From the NCBI GenBank assembly GCA_947175175.1, contig CAMWLV010000023.1, positions 1-35,846 on the forward strand: a stretch of DNA of 35,846 nt. The letters run 5' to 3'. Source of the stretch: an uncultured Lachnospiraceae bacterium (lineage in GTDB: Bacteria; Bacillota; Clostridia; Lachnospirales; Lachnospiraceae). A model generated the notes under the pieces. It saw only the letters and a program-made list of their open reading frames with translations, was not told where the DNA came from and searched no databases. Both the position numbers and the translations under genes were made by a program. Positions 1 to 7,368 of this stretch are shown piece after piece (position 1 is the first letter of the stretch; each line of letters opens with the position of its first letter).

Positions 1-1
1 G

Positions 2-310
2 GATACGATCATCAATAAGATTAATGATAGATATCAAGGAATTTTTGTAGATAGTGATCGTGTGTTGGTTGAACAGCTTTACAATAGATGCGTGAAGTAT
101 AATGATAAAATTCAAATGCAGGCAAGAAAAAATGATGAGGAAGTATTTAACAAATCAATTTTTCCAGAAATATTTAATAAAGTAGCACAGGATTGCTATA
201 TTGACCAAGTGAAAGCGTTTTCCAAATTATTTGAAGATAAGTCGTTCTATAATTCAGTCAGGGATTCCATGGCAAAAGAGGTATATAAAGACTTGCGAAA
301 CAAACAATAA
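2..310 (+). CDS. hsdR: Type I restriction endonuclease subunit R, C-terminal end (partial)
   Basis: The reading frame is open from the left edge of the window and ends with TAA at 308-310, so only the last ~102 residues are present. The visible protein contains INDRYQG, DSDRVLVEQLYN, NDEEVFNKSIFPEIF and AFSKLFEDKSFYN. These match the helical C-terminal tail typical of HsdR, the ATP-dependent translocase/nuclease subunit of type I restriction-modification complexes. The nuclease and helicase domains and the hsdM/hsdS partners would lie to the left, outside the window. An ATG at 62 is internal and is not the true start. The family call rests on remembered tail motifs. The gene may be intact, but this cannot be judged here. 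Confidence 0.8.
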   Translation, partial: DTIINKINDRYQGIFVDSDRVLVEQLYNRCVKYNDKIQMQARKNDEEVFNKSIFPEIFNKVAQDCYIDQVKAFSKLFEDKSFYNSVRDSMAKEVYKDLRNKQ

Positions 311-388
311 AGAGTATATTTTGTAGGCAGCTATCCGTTTTCTGCGAGTAGGAATATATAGAAAGTGTAAGAATGGATACTCTTTTAA
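310..388 (+). terminator. Long inverted repeat after hsdR, possible terminator
   Basis: AAGAGTAT at 310-317 pairs with ATACTCTT at 377-384, followed by TTTAATT. The 59-nt loop holds a smaller GCAG/CTGC hairpin at 331-349. The layout after a stop codon suits a terminator, but the long loop makes this weak. Confidence 0.3.
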
Positions 389-441
389 TTAAGGATGAGA
401 GAATAAATAAAGATGAGAAAACAAAGTAGGAGTACTAACAT

Positions 442-1938
442 ATGCAAGATTTATTTGATATAACAAAATTTGATTCTTACAAAGAAGACAATCGCCGCGA
501 AGTAAAGCGTGCAAATGGAGGACTGCCTATTTCTTTGTGGGATACTTATTCAGCATTTGCTAACTGCTATGGAGGTGTCATAATCCTTGGTGTAAAGGAG
601 GACAATGACAAAAGCTGGAAAACTACAGGATTAAAGAGAGTAGACAAGGAAAGACTTATAAAAGAATTCTGGGATACGATCAACAATTATAAGAAAGTCA
701 GCATAAATCTTCTGTCGGATGATGATGTAGAGGTTTATGATGTTGGCGAAGATATTGTTATCGTAATTTATGTGCCGATGGCAAAGCGTGAACAAAAGCC
801 AGTCTTCATCAACGATAATATGTTTGGCGGTACATTTAAGAGAAATCATGAAGGAGATTATCATTGTACAAAACTGCAAGTGAAATCCATGCTCAGGGAT
901 CAGACAGAAAGTACAATGGACATGAGGATTATGGAGGATATGACGATTGATCAGTTGGATCAGGATACGATACATAGCTACCGTAATCGTCACAGATCAT
1001 TTAGACCAGGACATCCTTGGGCTAATTTGAGTGATGCTGAGTATCTGCAGAAAATCGGTGCGGCTGAGATGGGCAGGGATAAGGAACTGCATCCTACGGC
1101 GGCTGGACTTTTGATGTTTGGAGAGGAAAACAGGATTGTCAGGGAATATCCGGAATATTTTCTGGATTACAGGGAAATGTTGGATCCGACGATAAGGTGG
1201 ACAGACCGATTGCAATCAAGTTCTGGTGAATGGAGCGGAAATCTGTTTGATTTCTATTTTCGTGTATACAATAAAATCACAAAAAACGTAAAAGTGCCAT
1301 TTAAAATGATTGGTGGAGATCGTATTGATGATACACCTGTTCACAGGGCGTTGCGAGAGGTTTTGGCAAATTGTCTTGTCAATACTGACTTTTTTGTCCC
1401 AAGGGGAGTTGTGATCAGACAGGAAGATGACATGCTGATTTTGGAAAATCCGGGAAGTATCCGTGTTGGAAAGTACCAGATGAAGCTTGGTGGAGAATCT
1501 GATCCGCGAAACAAAGCTTTGATGAAAATGTTCAATCTGATTGATATTGGCGAACGTGCTGGAAGTGGTGTGCCGGAATTATTTGCAGTTTGGGAGCACG
1601 AGGGATGGGAAGAGCCGCAGATTGAGGAGAGACAGGACAGTGTAGAAAGAACAACAGTGACTCTTTCTTTTAAGAAAAAAAGTGACGAAAAAAAAACGCC
1701 GAAAAAAACCGCCGAAAAAAACCGCCGAAAAAAACCGCCGAAAAAAACCTTATTGCAATATGAGACGATCTTATCTGTCATGGAGCCAAATATCTGGTAT
1801 CGCGCAAGTGAGTTTATGGATATTCTTGGTATAAAAGAGAGCAGAACAAAAGAACTGCTCCGGGAATTGGTAGCTGCTGATTTGCTGGAAGATGACGGGG
1901 CAACAAAAGGAAAGAAATATAGAAAGATTTCCAAGTAA
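442..1938 (+). CDS. AlbA_2 (Schlafen-type) and GHKL ATPase domain DNA-binding protein
   Basis: The 498-aa protein starts at ATG 442 behind AGGAG at 428-432. Residues ~10-135 resemble the AlbA_2 domain, with an early charged region, SAFANCYGG and VIILGVKED. Residues ~295-400 look like the C-terminal HATPase_c_4 module, with REVLANCLVNTDFF, LENPGS and GERAGSGVPELF. A very basic Lys/Pro linker (~415-436) follows, then a winged-helix-like tail (~440-498) with VMEPNIWYRASEFMDILG. Members of this family are often found beside type I restriction systems, and hsdR lies just upstream. The role is therefore inferred as a defence-associated regulator or effector; no biochemical function is shown. The linker is encoded by a 13-bp tandem repeat that is not a multiple of three, so copy-number change would remove the tail. 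Confidence 0.8.
   Translation: MQDLFDITKFDSYKEDNRREVKRANGGLPISLWDTYSAFANCYGGVIILGVKEDNDKSWKTTGLKRVDKERLIKEFWDTINNYKKVSINLLSDDDVEVYDVGEDIVIVIYVPMAKREQKPVFINDNMFGGTFKRNHEGDYHCTKLQVKSMLRDQTESTMDMRIMEDMTIDQLDQDTIHSYRNRHRSFRPGHPWANLSDAEYLQKIGAAEMGRDKELHPTAAGLLMFGEENRIVREYPEYFLDYREMLDPTIRWTDRLQSSSGEWSGNLFDFYFRVYNKITKNVKVPFKMIGGDRIDDTPVHRALREVLANCLVNTDFFVPRGVVIRQEDDMLILENPGSIRVGKYQMKLGGESDPRNKALMKMFNLIDIGERAGSGVPELFAVWEHEGWEEPQIEERQDSVERTTVTLSFKKKSDEKKTPKKTAEKNRRKKPPKKTLLQYETILSVMEPNIWYRASEFMDILGIKESRTKELLRELVAADLLEDDGATKGKKYRKISK
1684..1749 (+). repeat. 13-bp tandem repeat, frame-shifting, inside the ATPase gene
   Basis: Four perfect copies of GCCGAAAAAAACC lie at 1698-1710, 1711-1723, 1724-1736 and 1737-1749. 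A variant unit with an A9 run precedes them at 1684-1697. The unit is 13 bp, so successive copies are read in successive frames and encode a Lys/Arg/Pro/Thr-rich linker. Gain or loss of one unit shifts the frame of the C-terminal winged-helix segment. Confidence 0.95.
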
Positions 1939-1981
1939 ATTTTTCAGGAACCAAGAGTGAAACAGTTCTTCATTACAATTT

Positions 1982-2713
1982 TTAATCATGCCGCTCCTGC
2001 ATATCATCATATGTTTCACAAAAGCGCGCCGAAAAAGAGGGTTCTTCGCCAGCGGCATACAGATGTGAGATATCTCCAAAGCTGCTGATGCGGAAAATGG
2101 CAGTGCCCTCCCTGCGTTCTTCCGTGTAAACCGTGGTGACGGATGTGGGCGCTGCTGCCGTGTGATGCCACAAAAGCAAGGGAGAGATGTTCATAAGATG
2201 ACTTAGGAGAACACATTCCACTCCAAAGTGGCAGAAAAAGGCGAGTGTATCGCGGTTTGGTTTTTCTGCATGATAGATGTTGTCTTTTCTTCTATAACCA
2301 TGTCCTGCAAGCAGCTTGTCAAAGTGGTCTGATACCCACTGATATTCCCTGCCGACATTTCCTTCCTCCATGACAGGCTGCGTTCTCCATAGATTTCGGT
2401 CATAAAAACATGCTTCGCTTGTCCAGTCTTCGGGCAGCCAGTCCCATGCGATCGCGCGCCTGCCGGATACATCGGGGCGCTGTATAGAGGGAGAAAATTC
2501 GCGGAGCCATTCGTGGGTGACAGCAGTGCGGTTCATTTTCTCCAATGTGCAGGATGCAGTGTCCTGGGCGCGTCCAAGCGGCGATACATAGAAATCATTA
2601 ATGTTCATTTTGCATAATCTCTCTGCTAACAGCCTGGCTTCGCGCCAGCCCTTTTCGGTGAGTGAATCGTTTTCATAATCAGGGTCGCCGTGTCTTATAA
2701 TCAACAATCTCAT
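1982..2713 (-). CDS. Histidine phosphatase family protein (phosphoglycerate mutase-like)
   Basis: The 243-aa protein begins MRLLIIRHGDP. RHG at residues 7-9 carries the His that is phosphorylated during catalysis in this superfamily. A later CHFG motif supplies the second catalytic-region His, and YVSPLGRAQDTA is the usual substrate-pocket segment. The start is behind an AGGAG-like site (gaggagatctt before ATG). Family members dephosphorylate small metabolites, sugar phosphates or proteins. Nothing here fixes the substrate. The gene is alone on the minus strand, converging on the upstream ATPase gene with a 43-nt gap. It is longer than the ~200-aa cobalamin/phosphoglycerate types, with an extra middle segment of unknown role. 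Confidence 0.85.
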   Translation of the reverse strand: MRLLIIRHGDPDYENDSLTEKGWREARLLAERLCKMNINDFYVSPLGRAQDTASCTLEKMNRTAVTHEWLREFSPSIQRPDVSGRRAIAWDWLPEDWTSEACFYDRNLWRTQPVMEEGNVGREYQWVSDHFDKLLAGHGYRRKDNIYHAEKPNRDTLAFFCHFGVECVLLSHLMNISPLLLWHHTAAAPTSVTTVYTEERREGTAIFRISSFGDISHLYAAGEEPSFSARFCETYDDMQERHD

Positions 2714-2822
2714 AAGATCTCCTCGTTTCTATTATTATTCTTACTATTTTCTTATTTTTACCTATTCTATCATAAATGGGAAGAAGTTGAAAGTATAAAT
2801 GATGAAGAATGAGATTAACTGC

Positions 2823-2852
2823 TTGACGATATACTAAGAATAGTGATATGAT
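2823..2852 (+). promoter_or_regulatory. Sigma-A-type promoter for the 47-aa membrane protein
   Basis: TTGACG (2823-2828), an 18-bp spacer and TATGAT (2847-2852) lie 89 nt before the small ORF. Confidence 0.6.
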
Positions 2853-2941
2853 TATTGTATAAATTTTCAGAAAAATTAAATATGCTGTTTACGATTTGGA
2901 CAAGTTTCCAAATCATTGTCAGCGGAATGTGAGGTAAAATC

Positions 2942-3085
2942 ATGTCGAATTTAATAGAATTTTTCAGAATGGTATTATCATACCTTATGGTTTTTGCAGT
3001 GATTATTGTTGTGTCAGGCGTTGGTGGATTCATCGGTGTCAAGGTGTGGAAGCCGAAGACGAAATCAGAGCAGGTAAAGGAATAA
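2942..3085 (+). CDS. Small single-pass membrane protein (47 aa)
   Basis: ATG at 2942 opens a 47-codon frame ending TAA at 3083-3085. A GAGGT-like ribosome-binding site lies 8-9 nt upstream, a promoter-like pair is at 2823-2852, and a clear terminator follows at 3098-3141, so it looks like a complete monocistronic gene. The protein has a short polar N-terminus (MSNLIEFFRM), one hydrophobic helix (~residues 11-33: VLSYLMVFAVIIVVSGVGG) and a basic tail (KVWKPKTKSEQVKE), suggesting an N-out/C-in single-pass protein. I recall similar short membrane proteins in Lachnospiraceae genomes, sometimes with misleading database names. No function can be assigned. Confidence 0.7.
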   Translation: MSNLIEFFRMVLSYLMVFAVIIVVSGVGGFIGVKVWKPKTKSEQVKE

Positions 3086-3097
3086 AAATATTTAGGA

Positions 3098-3141
3098 AAA
3101 GGTGTAAAGCTGTAGGGTAACAGTCTTTACACTTTTTCTTT
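3098..3141 (+). terminator. Rho-independent terminator
   Basis: GTGTAAAG (3102-3109) pairs perfectly with CTTTACAC (3125-3132), followed by TTTTTCTTT. It ends the small membrane protein transcript. Confidence 0.85.
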
Positions 3142-3164
3142 CCTGCATTCAGAGATAACTCAGA

Positions 3165-3460
3165 GTTACAGTTCAGCCCAGGACTTTGCACCACGCTGCA
3201 AAGTCCGTAAGAAAGCTTAGGAGCTGTCATGAAATAACTTTCAATTTTGACGCAGAATAAATTCACACAGGCTAGGCGGAGGAGTGAGGCGTACTGGACG
3301 TACGCCGATTGACGACAACGACGCATGTGTGAATTTAGGCAAGTCAAAATGAAAGGTTATTTCGTGACAGATCCTTAGTGGTTGAGATGCATCAAGCCAC
3401 CACGAAGTGGTTTTGCATGGCTTGATGCTTGTAACAGGAAGCCGAAGGCTGAACTGTAAC
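3165..3460. repeat. Family A palindromic element, copy 1 (with nested family B element)
   Basis: The termini GTTACAGTTCAGCC (3165-3178) and GGCTGAACTGTAAC (3447-3460) are perfect 14-bp inverted repeats. Inside are hairpin 1 (GGACTTTGCA 3181-3190 with TGCAAAGTCC 3197-3206) and hairpin 2 (GCATCAAGCCA 3389-3399 with TGGCTTGATGC 3418-3428, enclosing CCAC-GAA-GTGG and TTTTGCA). A second copy at 9214-9346 has the same plan with different paired bases. A separate ~161-bp inverted repeat (3217-3377) interrupts this copy between the hairpins. There is no coding potential. The stretch 3086-3602 otherwise contains only the terminator and the nrdD promoter. Confidence 0.85.
3217..3377. repeat. Family B inverted-repeat element nested in family A copy 1
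   Basis: The ends TTAGGAGCTGTCATGAAATA and (reverse complement) TAAGGATCTGTCACGAAATA form imperfect arms of ~35 bp. Inside are AAATTCACACA/TGTGTGAATTT and a perfect GGCGTAC/GTACGCC hairpin. The right arm (GTCAAAATGAAAGGTTATTT...) matches the right arms at 21940-21970 and 32577-32610. Confidence 0.75.
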
Positions 3461-3489
3461 AACTCAGAAATAATCGCGCTATTTTGTGA

Positions 3490-3518
3490 TTGACAACAAG
3501 ATTTGGTTGCACTATACT
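3490..3518 (+). promoter_or_regulatory. Sigma-A promoter of nrdDG
   Basis: TTGACA (3490-3495), a 17-bp spacer and TATACT (3513-3518) predict a start near 3525, about 78 nt before nrdD. This is close to the consensus. Confidence 0.8.
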
Positions 3519-3527
3519 AGTATACAG

Positions 3528-3573
3528 ACACAATATATAGTAGGCTAATTAAATAACACATACTATATAAAAG
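3528..3573 (+). promoter_or_regulatory. Tandem NrdR-box-like operators upstream of nrdD
   Basis: Box 1 at 3528-3543 reads ACACAATATATAGTAG, matching the NrdR consensus acaCwAtATaTwGtgt at 14 of 16 positions. A weaker second box begins 30 bp downstream at 3558 (ACATACTATATA). Paired boxes about three helical turns apart suit NrdR, the dATP-sensing repressor of ribonucleotide reductase genes. They lie at and just after the predicted transcription start, as expected for repression. Confidence 0.6.
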
Positions 3574-3602
3574 AAAAATGCGTATAAGGGAGTAGGATGT
3601 AA

Positions 3603-5768
3603 ATGAGCGAAGAAATCGATTACAGTGTGCTTTATCAGCCGAAAAAAAACGTTTATGTAATCAAAAAGGACGGAAGCAAAGAGGCATTTAATGTGCAGAA
3701 GGTCATTGTTGCCGTGGGGAAATCTGCCTACCGTGCACTGACAAAATTCACAGATGCGGAGAAGCGCCAGATCTGTCAGGATGTTATCGACAAGGTGGAC
3801 GAGATGGAGGACGAGAAAATTCCCATTCAGGTGATGCACAATATTGTCGAGAGTGCATTGGAGGATGTGAAGCCAATCGTGGCAAAGAGCTACCGTGATT
3901 ACAGAAATTACAAGCAGGATTTTGTGCGTATGATGGACGATGTGTACAAAAAGGGCCAGTCCATCATGTATGTCGGTGATAAGGAGAATGCGAATACGGA
4001 TTCGGCGCTCGTTTCTACAAAGAGGAGCCTTATTTTTAACCAGTTTAATAAAGAACTTTACCAGAAATTTTTCCTGACGACGGAGGAGATTCAGGCATGC
4101 AGGGACGGCTATATCTATATCCATGATATGTCAGCGCGCCGTGATACGATGAACTGCTGTCTTTTTGACGTGGAAAATGTGCTTTCCGGCGGATTTGAGA
4201 TGGGAAATATCTGGTATAACGAGCCAAAGTCGCTGGACGTGGCTTTTGATGTGATCGGTGATATCGTACTCAGTGCGGCGAGCCAGCAGTATGGCGGTTT
4301 TACGGTTCCCGAAGTGGATAAGATTCTTGCACCTTATGCGGAAAAGACGTATCAGTCCTCTGTTGCAAAGTATGTCGGTCTTGGCATCGACCAGAAGAAG
4401 GCAGAAGAGGTGGCGATCGCTGATGTGGAGCGTGAGTTTGAACAGGGATTTCAGGGCTGGGAATACAAGTTTAACACCGTGGCAAGCAGCCGTGGCGATT
4501 ATCCGTTTATCACGGTGACAGCGGGTATCGGGACAGAGCGCTTTGCCAAGATGGCGACGATACAGATGCTGAATGTAAGGCGGAAGGGACAGGGCAAAAA
4601 GGACTGCAAGAAACCTGTGCTTTTCCCGAAGATTGTCTTTTTATACGATGAAAATCTGCATGGACCGGGGAAGCCTCTTGAAGATGTGTTTGAGGCAGGT
4701 GTCAAATGTTCTGCAAAGACGATGTACCCTGACTGGCTCAGCCTGACAGGCAAGGGATATATCGCAAGTATGTACAAGCAGTATGGCAAGGTGATCTCAC
4801 CTATGGGCTGCCGTGCGTTTCTCTCCCCATGGTATGAGAGGGGCGGTATGCATCCCGCTGACGACAAGGATGTGCCTGTGTTTGTGGGACGTTTTAATAT
4901 CGGTGCGGTCTCGCTGCATCTGCCCATGATCCTTGCCAAGTCAAGGCAGGAGAGCCGGGACTTTTACGAGGTTCTTGACTATTATCTGAATCTGATCAGG
5001 CAGCTGCATATCAGGACTTACGCGTATCTTGGAAATATGCGGGCTTCGACCAATCCGTTGGCTTACTGTGAGGGCGGCTTTTTGGGCGGTCATCTGAAAC
5101 TTTCAGACAAGATTAAGCCATTATTGAAATATGCGACAGCTTCCTTTGGCATCACGGCATTCAATGAGCTTCAGATGCTTTACAATGGCAAATCGCTTGT
5201 GGAAGATGGTGCTTTTGCATTGGAAGTGCTGGAATATATCAATAAAGAAGTGAATCGTTTTAAGGAGGAGGACGGAAACCTCTATGCGATCTATGGCACT
5301 CCGGCAGAAAATCTCTGTGGTCTGCAGGTAAAGCAGTTCCGGGCGAAATACGGCATCGTGGAGGGTGTGTCTGACAGGGAGTATGTCAGCAACAGTTTCC
5401 ACTGCCATGTGACGGAGGATATCACGCCGATCGAGAAACAGGATTTGGAATACCGGTTCTGGGAATTGTCCAACGGCGGCAAGATTCAGTATGTGAAATA
5501 TCCGATTGACTATAATATCTCTGCGATCAAGACGCTGGTGAGACGTGCGATGGAAATGGGATTTTATGAGGGTGTCAATCTGTCACTGGCTTACTGTGAT
5601 GACTGTGGACATCAGGAGCTGGAGATGGATGTGTGTCCGAAATGCGGGAGCAAGAATCTGACGAAAATCGACCGCATGAACGGGTATCTGTCCTATTCCC
5701 GCGTCCATGGGGATACGAGGCTGAATGATGCAAAGATGGCGGAGATTGCGGAACGCAAAAGCATGTAA
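3603..5768 (+). CDS. nrdD: Anaerobic ribonucleoside-triphosphate reductase (class III)
   Basis: The 721-aa protein is the glycyl-radical enzyme that reduces ribonucleoside triphosphates to deoxyribonucleotides without oxygen. An ATP-cone allosteric domain occupies roughly residues 15-110 (VIKKDGSKEAFNVQKVIVAV). The barrel follows, with MNCCLFDVENVLSGGFEMGN and TNPLAYCEGGFLGG. Near the C-terminus, C665/C668/C678/C681 (CDDC and CPKC) form the zinc site. The motif RMNGYL puts the radical glycine at G694, 27 residues from the end. The start ATG 3603 follows GGGAG and AGGA. nrdG lies 104 nt downstream and supplies the activase. Control is probably by NrdR through the boxes at 3528-3573. Confidence 0.97.
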   Translation: MSEEIDYSVLYQPKKNVYVIKKDGSKEAFNVQKVIVAVGKSAYRALTKFTDAEKRQICQDVIDKVDEMEDEKIPIQVMHNIVESALEDVKPIVAKSYRDYRNYKQDFVRMMDDVYKKGQSIMYVGDKENANTDSALVSTKRSLIFNQFNKELYQKFFLTTEEIQACRDGYIYIHDMSARRDTMNCCLFDVENVLSGGFEMGNIWYNEPKSLDVAFDVIGDIVLSAASQQYGGFTVPEVDKILAPYAEKTYQSSVAKYVGLGIDQKKAEEVAIADVEREFEQGFQGWEYKFNTVASSRGDYPFITVTAGIGTERFAKMATIQMLNVRRKGQGKKDCKKPVLFPKIVFLYDENLHGPGKPLEDVFEAGVKCSAKTMYPDWLSLTGKGYIASMYKQYGKVISPMGCRAFLSPWYERGGMHPADDKDVPVFVGRFNIGAVSLHLPMILAKSRQESRDFYEVLDYYLNLIRQLHIRTYAYLGNMRASTNPLAYCEGGFLGGHLKLSDKIKPLLKYATASFGITAFNELQMLYNGKSLVEDGAFALEVLEYINKEVNRFKEEDGNLYAIYGTPAENLCGLQVKQFRAKYGIVEGVSDREYVSNSFHCHVTEDITPIEKQDLEYRFWELSNGGKIQYVKYPIDYNISAIKTLVRRAMEMGFYEGVNLSLAYCDDCGHQELEMDVCPKCGSKNLTKIDRMNGYLSYSRVHGDTRLNDAKMAEIAERKSM

Positions 5769-5872
5769 AAAACGAAGTAATTCTGAGGGTACGATTGCTG
5801 TGGCAGACTAGAGGTCAGGCGTTCTTCACGTGTGAGGATGAACTTTGTGGAGTTTTGGAGGTTGGATTGATT

Positions 5873-6484
5873 ATGAGATATCATAATATCACAAAGGATG
5901 ATATGTTAAATGGTGACGGGCTTCGCGTTGTTTTGTGGGTGGCAGGGTGTGAGCACTGCTGTAAGGGGTGTCAGAATCCTATGACGTGGGATCCGGATGG
6001 CGGACTGCCGTTTGATGATGCTGCCAGGACTGAGATTTTTGAGCAGCTTGACAAGCCATATATTGAAGGAATCACATTTTCCGGAGGGGATCCGCTCCAC
6101 TGTGCGAACCGTGATGGTGTGAGAGAGCTTGCGAGGGAAATAAAGGAGAAATATCCTGATAAGGATATCTGGCTTTACACGGGTGATGTATGGGAAGATG
6201 TGATGAAGTATCCGGTGATCAGGTATATTGATGTGCTTGTCGATGGCGAGTTTATACAGGATAAAAAGGATGCGACGCTTCTGTGGAAGGGAAGCAGCAA
6301 CCAGCGTGTGATCAATGTACAGGCTTCACTGGCGCAGGAGAATCCGCGGATACCAGTGCTTCACTGCGGAGATTATGATGATATTCCCATGGGAAGGGAG
6401 ACAGCCGGAATGCCAGATCAGAATATTGTACCGTTTCATGCAAACGGGAGCTGTGCGGTCAAGAATAATGCGTGTGAGGCGTAA
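5873..6484 (+). CDS. nrdG: Anaerobic ribonucleotide reductase-activating protein (radical SAM)
   Basis: NrdG uses a 4Fe-4S cluster and S-adenosylmethionine to generate the glycyl radical on NrdD. The cluster motif CX3CX2C is visible as CEHCCKGC, followed by QNPMTW. THSGGDP-like FSGGDPL binds SAM, and LVDGEF is typical of the family. I choose ATG 5873, giving MRYHNITKDDML and 203 aa, because it follows GGAGG at ~11 nt and matches the usual N-terminus. The frame is open upstream to 5795, but that extension (MLWQTRGQAFF...) looks untranslated. The ~45 residues after the core end in a Cys-containing tail (SCAVKNNACEA), somewhat longer than the common ~155-175 aa length. It forms an operon with nrdD. 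Confidence 0.93.
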   Translation: MRYHNITKDDMLNGDGLRVVLWVAGCEHCCKGCQNPMTWDPDGGLPFDDAARTEIFEQLDKPYIEGITFSGGDPLHCANRDGVRELAREIKEKYPDKDIWLYTGDVWEDVMKYPVIRYIDVLVDGEFIQDKKDATLLWKGSSNQRVINVQASLAQENPRIPVLHCGDYDDIPMGRETAGMPDQNIVPFHANGSCAVKNNACEA

Positions 6485-6530
6485 TAAATTGCCAGTGAAT
6501 ATTTAGGAGTTATAGTAAAACAACATAAAT

Positions 6531-6580
6531 AAAGAACTGTCCAGAAATAGACTGGTAAATTCTGTTTGAATAGTTCCTGA
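6531..6580. repeat. Degenerate family B inverted repeat
   Basis: AAGAACTGTCCAGAAATAGAC at the left and ...GAATAGTTCCT at the right form imperfect arms resembling the AGGAACTGT termini at 21910 and 32551. A short perfect palindrome, ATTTGTGC-G-GCACAAAT, follows at 6581-6597. It has no T-run, so it is not a clear terminator. Confidence 0.45.
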
Positions 6581-6634
6581 ATTTGTGCGGCACAAATGAT
6601 ACAGTTTTGAATGTGCGGCTGCGGTAGGGAGACA

Positions 6635-6697
6635 AGTTTGAAAGAAGGTCACTTTCAAACTATTGATTGGTATGCGTGCCGGAGCACGCAAGGGGTA
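6635..6697 (+). promoter_or_regulatory. Family D two-hairpin leader upstream of dut (copy 1)
   Basis: Hairpin 1 is AGTTTGAAAG (6635-6644) with CTTTCAAACT (6652-6661), a perfect 10-bp stem with loop AAGGTCA. Hairpin 2 is GCGTGC (6674-6679) with GCACGC (6684-6689). AAGGGG (6690-6695) follows as the Shine-Dalgarno sequence, and dut ATG is at 6704. A near-identical copy sits in the same position before another gene at 31901-31965 on the minus strand, so this is a reusable 5' UTR module. Confidence 0.8.
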
Positions 6698-6703
6698 TAA
6701 ACT

Positions 6704-7156
6704 ATGAATATAAAAATAAAATATTTTACAGATAAAGTACAAAAACTGGAAAAGATGTCAAAGGGAAACTGGATTGATCTTAGGGCTTCCGAGGATGTCG
6801 AGATGAAGCAAGGGGAATTTAAGCTGATTCCATTGGGTATTGCAGTAGAACTTCCTAGAGGCTATGAGGCACATGTAGTTCCTAGAAGTTCTACTTTCAA
6901 AAATTTTGGGCTGATACAGGTGAATCATCAGGGAGTGATTGACGGACCTGACCGCGAGACGGGAGAGGGTGGTTACTGTGGAAATGACGACCAGTGGTTT
7001 GTTCCCATGTATGCGATGCGTGATACGGTAATCCATCTGAATGACCGCATCTGTCAGTTCAGAATCATGGAACAGCAGCCAGAGCTTGTATTTGAGGAAG
7101 TTTCAGAGCTCACAGGCGCGAACCGCGGAGGATTTGGGACGACAGGGAAAAATTAG
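6704..7156 (+). CDS. dut: dUTP diphosphatase (dUTPase), trimeric type
   Basis: The 150-aa protein hydrolyses dUTP to dUMP and pyrophosphate, keeping uracil out of DNA and supplying dTMP precursor. The five dUTPase motifs are visible: DLRAS (25-29), PRSST (60-64, usually PRSSG), GVID...YCGNDDQW (77-98), the DRICQFRI segment (114-121) and the P-loop-like RGGFGTTG (141-148). Motif 3 has about eight extra residues between the catalytic D80 and Y91. The YCGNDDQW form resembles one I associate with phage-like dUTPases. It follows nrdDG, a sensible nucleotide-metabolism neighbour, but with a 220-nt gap filled by repeats. It is probably separately expressed through the two-hairpin leader. Confidence 0.9.
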   Translation: MNIKIKYFTDKVQKLEKMSKGNWIDLRASEDVEMKQGEFKLIPLGIAVELPRGYEAHVVPRSSTFKNFGLIQVNHQGVIDGPDRETGEGGYCGNDDQWFVPMYAMRDTVIHLNDRICQFRIMEQQPELVFEEVSELTGANRGGFGTTGKN

Positions 7157-7182
7157 AAGATCCGCAGTATGATGGTCAGTTC

Positions 7183-7368
7183 TTTAGGAACTGTTCAGAA
7201 ATTACTTGTGACAAGGACGCCGTATAAATGTCCAGCTGCAAAGAAGAAAATCGCAGGCATAGTGGGCTATGTCAAGATTTTCTGATGCCGCAGATGGGCA
7301 TTTAGATATGCCAGCTTCGCAGAAGCCGGCTTGACATTGTCATGAGTAATTTATTAACAGTTCCTTAG
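7183..7368. repeat. Family B long inverted-repeat element between dut and tspO
   Basis: The arms TTTAGGAACTGTTCAGAAAT... (from 7183) and ...TTATTAACAGTTCCTTAG (to 7368) pair imperfectly over ~35 bp, including AAATTACT/AGTAATTT and a GTGACAA/TTGACA segment. The interior has a GAAAATC/GATTTTC stem around GGCATAGTGGGCTATG. The right end overlaps the tspO stop codon. There is no coding potential. Confidence 0.75.

Noticed and set aside
3165-3460. CRISPR array or IS element
   Set aside because: There are no regularly spaced direct repeats and no transposase frame; the structure is inverted repeats only.
6704-7156. Prophage origin for the dUTPase gene
   Set aside because: Motif 3 resembles phage-type enzymes, but no other phage gene or attachment site is nearby.
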